From CAYRGQ01 sp964423925 (GTDB lineage: Bacteria > Bacteroidota > Bacteroidia > Sphingobacteriales > Sphingobacteriaceae), in NCBI GenBank assembly GCA_964423925.1, contig CAYRGQ010000033.1, forward strand, positions 1 to 33,194: a stretch of 33,194 nt of DNA, given 5' to 3'. Within the stretch, counting starts at the first letter, position 1; each line of letters begins with the position of its first letter. Made by a program: the position numbers and the translations under genes. The notes under the pieces are model-generated. The model was not told the DNA's origin, made no database searches, and saw only the letters and a program-made list of their open reading frames with translations. Shown in pieces: positions 31,890 through 33,194 of the stretch.

Positions 31890-31902
31890 GCAAAAGGGGT
31901 AG

Positions 31903-32085
31903 TTATCGCCGTTCGTCCTCGGGTTGTTGCTTCTCCCGCCGACGTTGGGCTAGGGCCTGCGACAACAGGAACTCGATTTGCCCATTCGTGCTTCTGAACT
32001 CATCGGCCGCCCACTCTTCCAGCGCCTTCAGCATCTTGGCGTTAATCCGCAAAGCGAAGGCTTTCTTGTCCACTTTATCTGCCAT
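31903..32085 (-). CDS. Arc-type ribbon-helix-helix DNA-binding protein
   Basis: A 60-aa protein. Residues 7-48 (KKAFALRINAKMLKALEEW ... NGQIEFLLSQAL) form an Arc/MetJ-type ribbon-helix-helix: a short strand FALRI for the DNA groove and two helices. The N-terminus is Lys/Asp-rich and the C-terminal tail is charged. It would bind DNA as a dimer. It lies 44 nt downstream of the SPFH gene, an arrangement familiar in many bacteria. It may autoregulate the pair. No toxin gene is adjacent. Confidence 0.85.
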   Translation of the reverse strand: MADKVDKKAFALRINAKMLKALEEWAADEFRSTNGQIEFLLSQALAQRRREKQQPEDERR

Positions 32086-32116
32086 CCATCTTTCCTTTTT
32101 TCAGTCGTCGAAAGCG

Positions 32117-32124
32117 CAAAGATA
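32117..32124 (-). promoter_or_regulatory. Possible internal -7 element before the ribbon-helix-helix gene
   Basis: TATCTTTG on the minus strand fits TAnnTTTG and lies 31 nt before the ATG at 32085, in the gap after the SPFH gene. No TTG -33 element is present at the usual distance. Confidence 0.35.
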
Positions 32125-32129
32125 CGAGA

Positions 32130-32984
32130 TTAGGGATATAGTGTGCCCGCGTTGACGACAGGCGACACGTTGCGCTCTCCACACAATACCACGAGCAAGT
32201 TGCTGACCATCGCTGCCTTACGTTCTTCGTCCAAATTCACAATGTTTTTCTCGGATAGTCGTTCGAGTGCCATCTCGACCATGCCGACGGCTCCATCCAC
32301 AATTTGACGCCTTGCTGCTACCACCGCAGTAGCCTGTTGGCGTTGAAGCATGGCGCTGGCTATCTCGGGGGCATATGCCAGGTGCGTGATGCGCGCTTCG
32401 ATAACGTCTATGCCAGCCATGGCTAGGCGCTCGTTAAGCTCCTGCTCCAAAATCGCACTTACTTGCTGCGCTCCGTCCTTGAGGGTGATGGCCGCCCCCT
32501 CGTCCTCAAAATTGTCGTATGCAAACTGATTCGCCAAGTGCCGGACGGCTGCCTCGCTCTGGATTTGCACGTACTGGGTATAGTTGTCTACGGCAAAGAG
32601 CGCCTTGGCCGTGTCTTGTACTTGCCAAACGACCACTGCTGCAATCTCAATGGGATTGCCGAGCTTGTCGTTTACCTTGATTTTCTGTCCATCAAGATTG
32701 CGCGCCTTTAGGGAAGCGCGGCGCCGCGATACGAACGGATTTACGCAAAAAAAGCCGTCTCGGCGTACCGTGCCTTGGTAATTGCCAAACAGGATGAGCG
32801 CAGTCGATTCATTTGGGTTTACGACCATCAGGCCTTTAAGCGCACCTAATGTGATAATACCTCCGGCGACGGAAAGTATACCGGTTTGCGAGGCGACTCC
32901 GAAAAAGGCTAGTCCAATGGCGGTCAATAAAATCACCACGGCGATGTAGCCCGATATAGCTGCTGTACGTTTTTCTTGAATCAT
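32130..32984 (-). CDS. SPFH/band-7 domain membrane protein
   Basis: A 284-aa SPFH (stomatin/prohibitin/flotillin/HflK) protein. Two hydrophobic segments at ~12-28 and ~33-52 anchor it to the membrane, followed by the band-7 domain (~60-240): VVNPNESTALILFGNYQGT, VAVVVWQV-like strand IEIAAVVVWQVQDTAKALFAV, LNERLAMAGIDVIEARITHLAYAPEIASAMLQRQQA. These proteins oligomerise into membrane microdomain scaffolds. It is paired with an Arc-type protein downstream. Physiological role in this organism is unknown. Its promoter region carries repeats that look like operator sites. Confidence 0.92.
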   Translation of the reverse strand: MIQEKRTAAISGYIAVVILLTAIGLAFFGVASQTGILSVAGGIITLGALKGLMVVNPNESTALILFGNYQGTVRRDGFFCVNPFVSRRRASLKARNLDGQKIKVNDKLGNPIEIAAVVVWQVQDTAKALFAVDNYTQYVQIQSEAAVRHLANQFAYDNFEDEGAAITLKDGAQQVSAILEQELNERLAMAGIDVIEARITHLAYAPEIASAMLQRQQATAVVAARRQIVDGAVGMVEMALERLSEKNIVNLDEERKAAMVSNLLVVLCGERNVSPVVNAGTLYP

Positions 32985-32994
32985 AATACATTGG

Positions 32995-33015
32995 TTTGAT
33001 ATTGATTTGATATCA
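32995..33015. promoter_or_regulatory. Candidate operator: tandem 8-mers at the SPFH transcription start
   Basis: TTTGATAT occurs at 32995-33002 and 33006-33013, 11 bp apart (about one helical turn); the second copy lies within the palindrome TGATATCA (33008-33015). They lie between the -7 element and the SPFH ATG, where a repressor would block initiation. Confidence 0.4.
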
Positions 33016-33046
33016 CAAAGATATGTTTTGTCGAAACATGCTGCAA
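33016..33046 (-). promoter_or_regulatory. Promoter of the SPFH operon (TTG-N20-TATCTTTG)
   Basis: On the minus strand TTG (33044-33046) precedes TATCTTTG (33016-33023) by 20 nt, with the SPFH ATG 31 nt downstream. An inverted repeat ATGTTT-N5-AAACAT (33023-33039) fills the spacer. Confidence 0.62.
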
Positions 33047-33126
33047 GAGAAAAGCAATTATTTTTGAGGGTATAAAAATAAAGTAGCTGATAATCAATGT
33101 TTGAGCAGTTTTTTAGTAGGAAAGGC

Positions 33127-33157
33127 TTTGTTTGTATGGAATTCTTTTCTACTTTTG
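33127..33157 (+). promoter_or_regulatory. Consensus promoter firing out of the right edge (TTTG-N19-TACTTTTG)
   Basis: TTTG (33127-33130) and TACTTTTG (33150-33157) with exactly 19 nt between them match the Bacteroidetes sigma-A consensus fully. The transcript would start near 33163 and leave the window, so its gene is not seen. Such full-consensus promoters are often those of stable RNAs or highly expressed genes. Confidence 0.72.
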
Positions 33158-33194
33158 CACCCCGTTCGTGGTTGAGCGGTTTGTTCTTTTCGGT

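Noticed and set aside
1..33194. tRNA, rRNA, CRISPR arrays, IS elements, prophage genes
   Set aside because: No cloverleaf-type T-loop signatures in gaps, no regularly spaced repeats, no transposase or integrase reading frames, and no terminal inverted repeats were seen.

Overview
The window looks like chromosomal DNA of a Bacteroidota bacterium, probably in or near the Sphingobacteriaceae/Chitinophagaceae; the species cannot be named. Supporting signs are: promoters of the Bacteroidetes form TTG/TTTG-N19-23-TAnnTTTG; a long SecA (about 1095 aa) with a zinc-binding tail; a carboxypeptidase-like-domain TonB receptor; the DUF4271-HemD pair; FKBP lipoproteins; a PepSY-like lipoprotein; and a flexirubin/aryl-polyene type biosynthetic block. 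Base composition is moderately GC-rich in genes, with AT-rich intergenic gaps. No tRNA, rRNA, IS element, prophage or CRISPR array was seen.

Layout. (1) 2-6395 (+): the end of a flexirubin/aryl-polyene-like cluster: ABC exporter ATPase (5' end outside the window) and permease, hotdog thioesterase, ketosynthase (KS), truncated KS-like protein, acyl carrier protein, second KS and a catalytically dead KS-like partner (chain-length-factor-like). Most genes overlap at ATGA or by 8 nt, so this is one tightly coupled operon. (2) 6508-9241 (+): ffh (SRP GTPase) and an acyl-CoA dehydrogenase separated by a perfect 16-bp hairpin. (3) 9257-15388 (-): secA followed by a SPOR protein, an M20 amidohydrolase, a degenerate thiamine-pyrophosphokinase-like protein and a GNAT acetyltransferase. 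(4) 15781-18043 (+): an SDR (probable fructuronate reductase) and uxaC, two steps of hexuronate catabolism, ending in a bidirectional terminator. (5) 18131-19687 (-): two FKBP-type lipoproteins. (6) 19879-23233 (-): a putative uptake locus made of a His-rich membrane-anchored protein, a TonB-dependent receptor with a CxxC in the plug, and an exported thioredoxin-like protein. (7) 23300-24991 (-): DUF4271 membrane protein and hemD. (8) 25130-26850 (+): PepSY-like lipoprotein and an exported TPR protein. (9) 26851-27143: no gene, but an isolated promoter with overlapping inverted repeats. (10) 27144-29527 (-): DUF1801, SRPBCC and two VOC-fold proteins, and a Crp/Fnr regulator. (11) 29751-31796 (+): GH16 glucanase lipoprotein and a calcium-binding VCBS/FG-GAP protein. 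(12) 31903-32984 (-): a ribbon-helix-helix protein and an SPFH/band-7 protein whose promoter holds operator-like repeats. (13) The right edge has a textbook promoter firing out of the window.

No wholly new system is demonstrated. The stretches most worth a second look are the active/inactive ketosynthase array, the His-rich protein-TonB receptor-thioredoxin locus, the isolated promoter at 26908-26938, and the SPFH/ribbon-helix-helix pair with its candidate operators. All functional statements come from reading the sequence and remembered family features; no database search was run.
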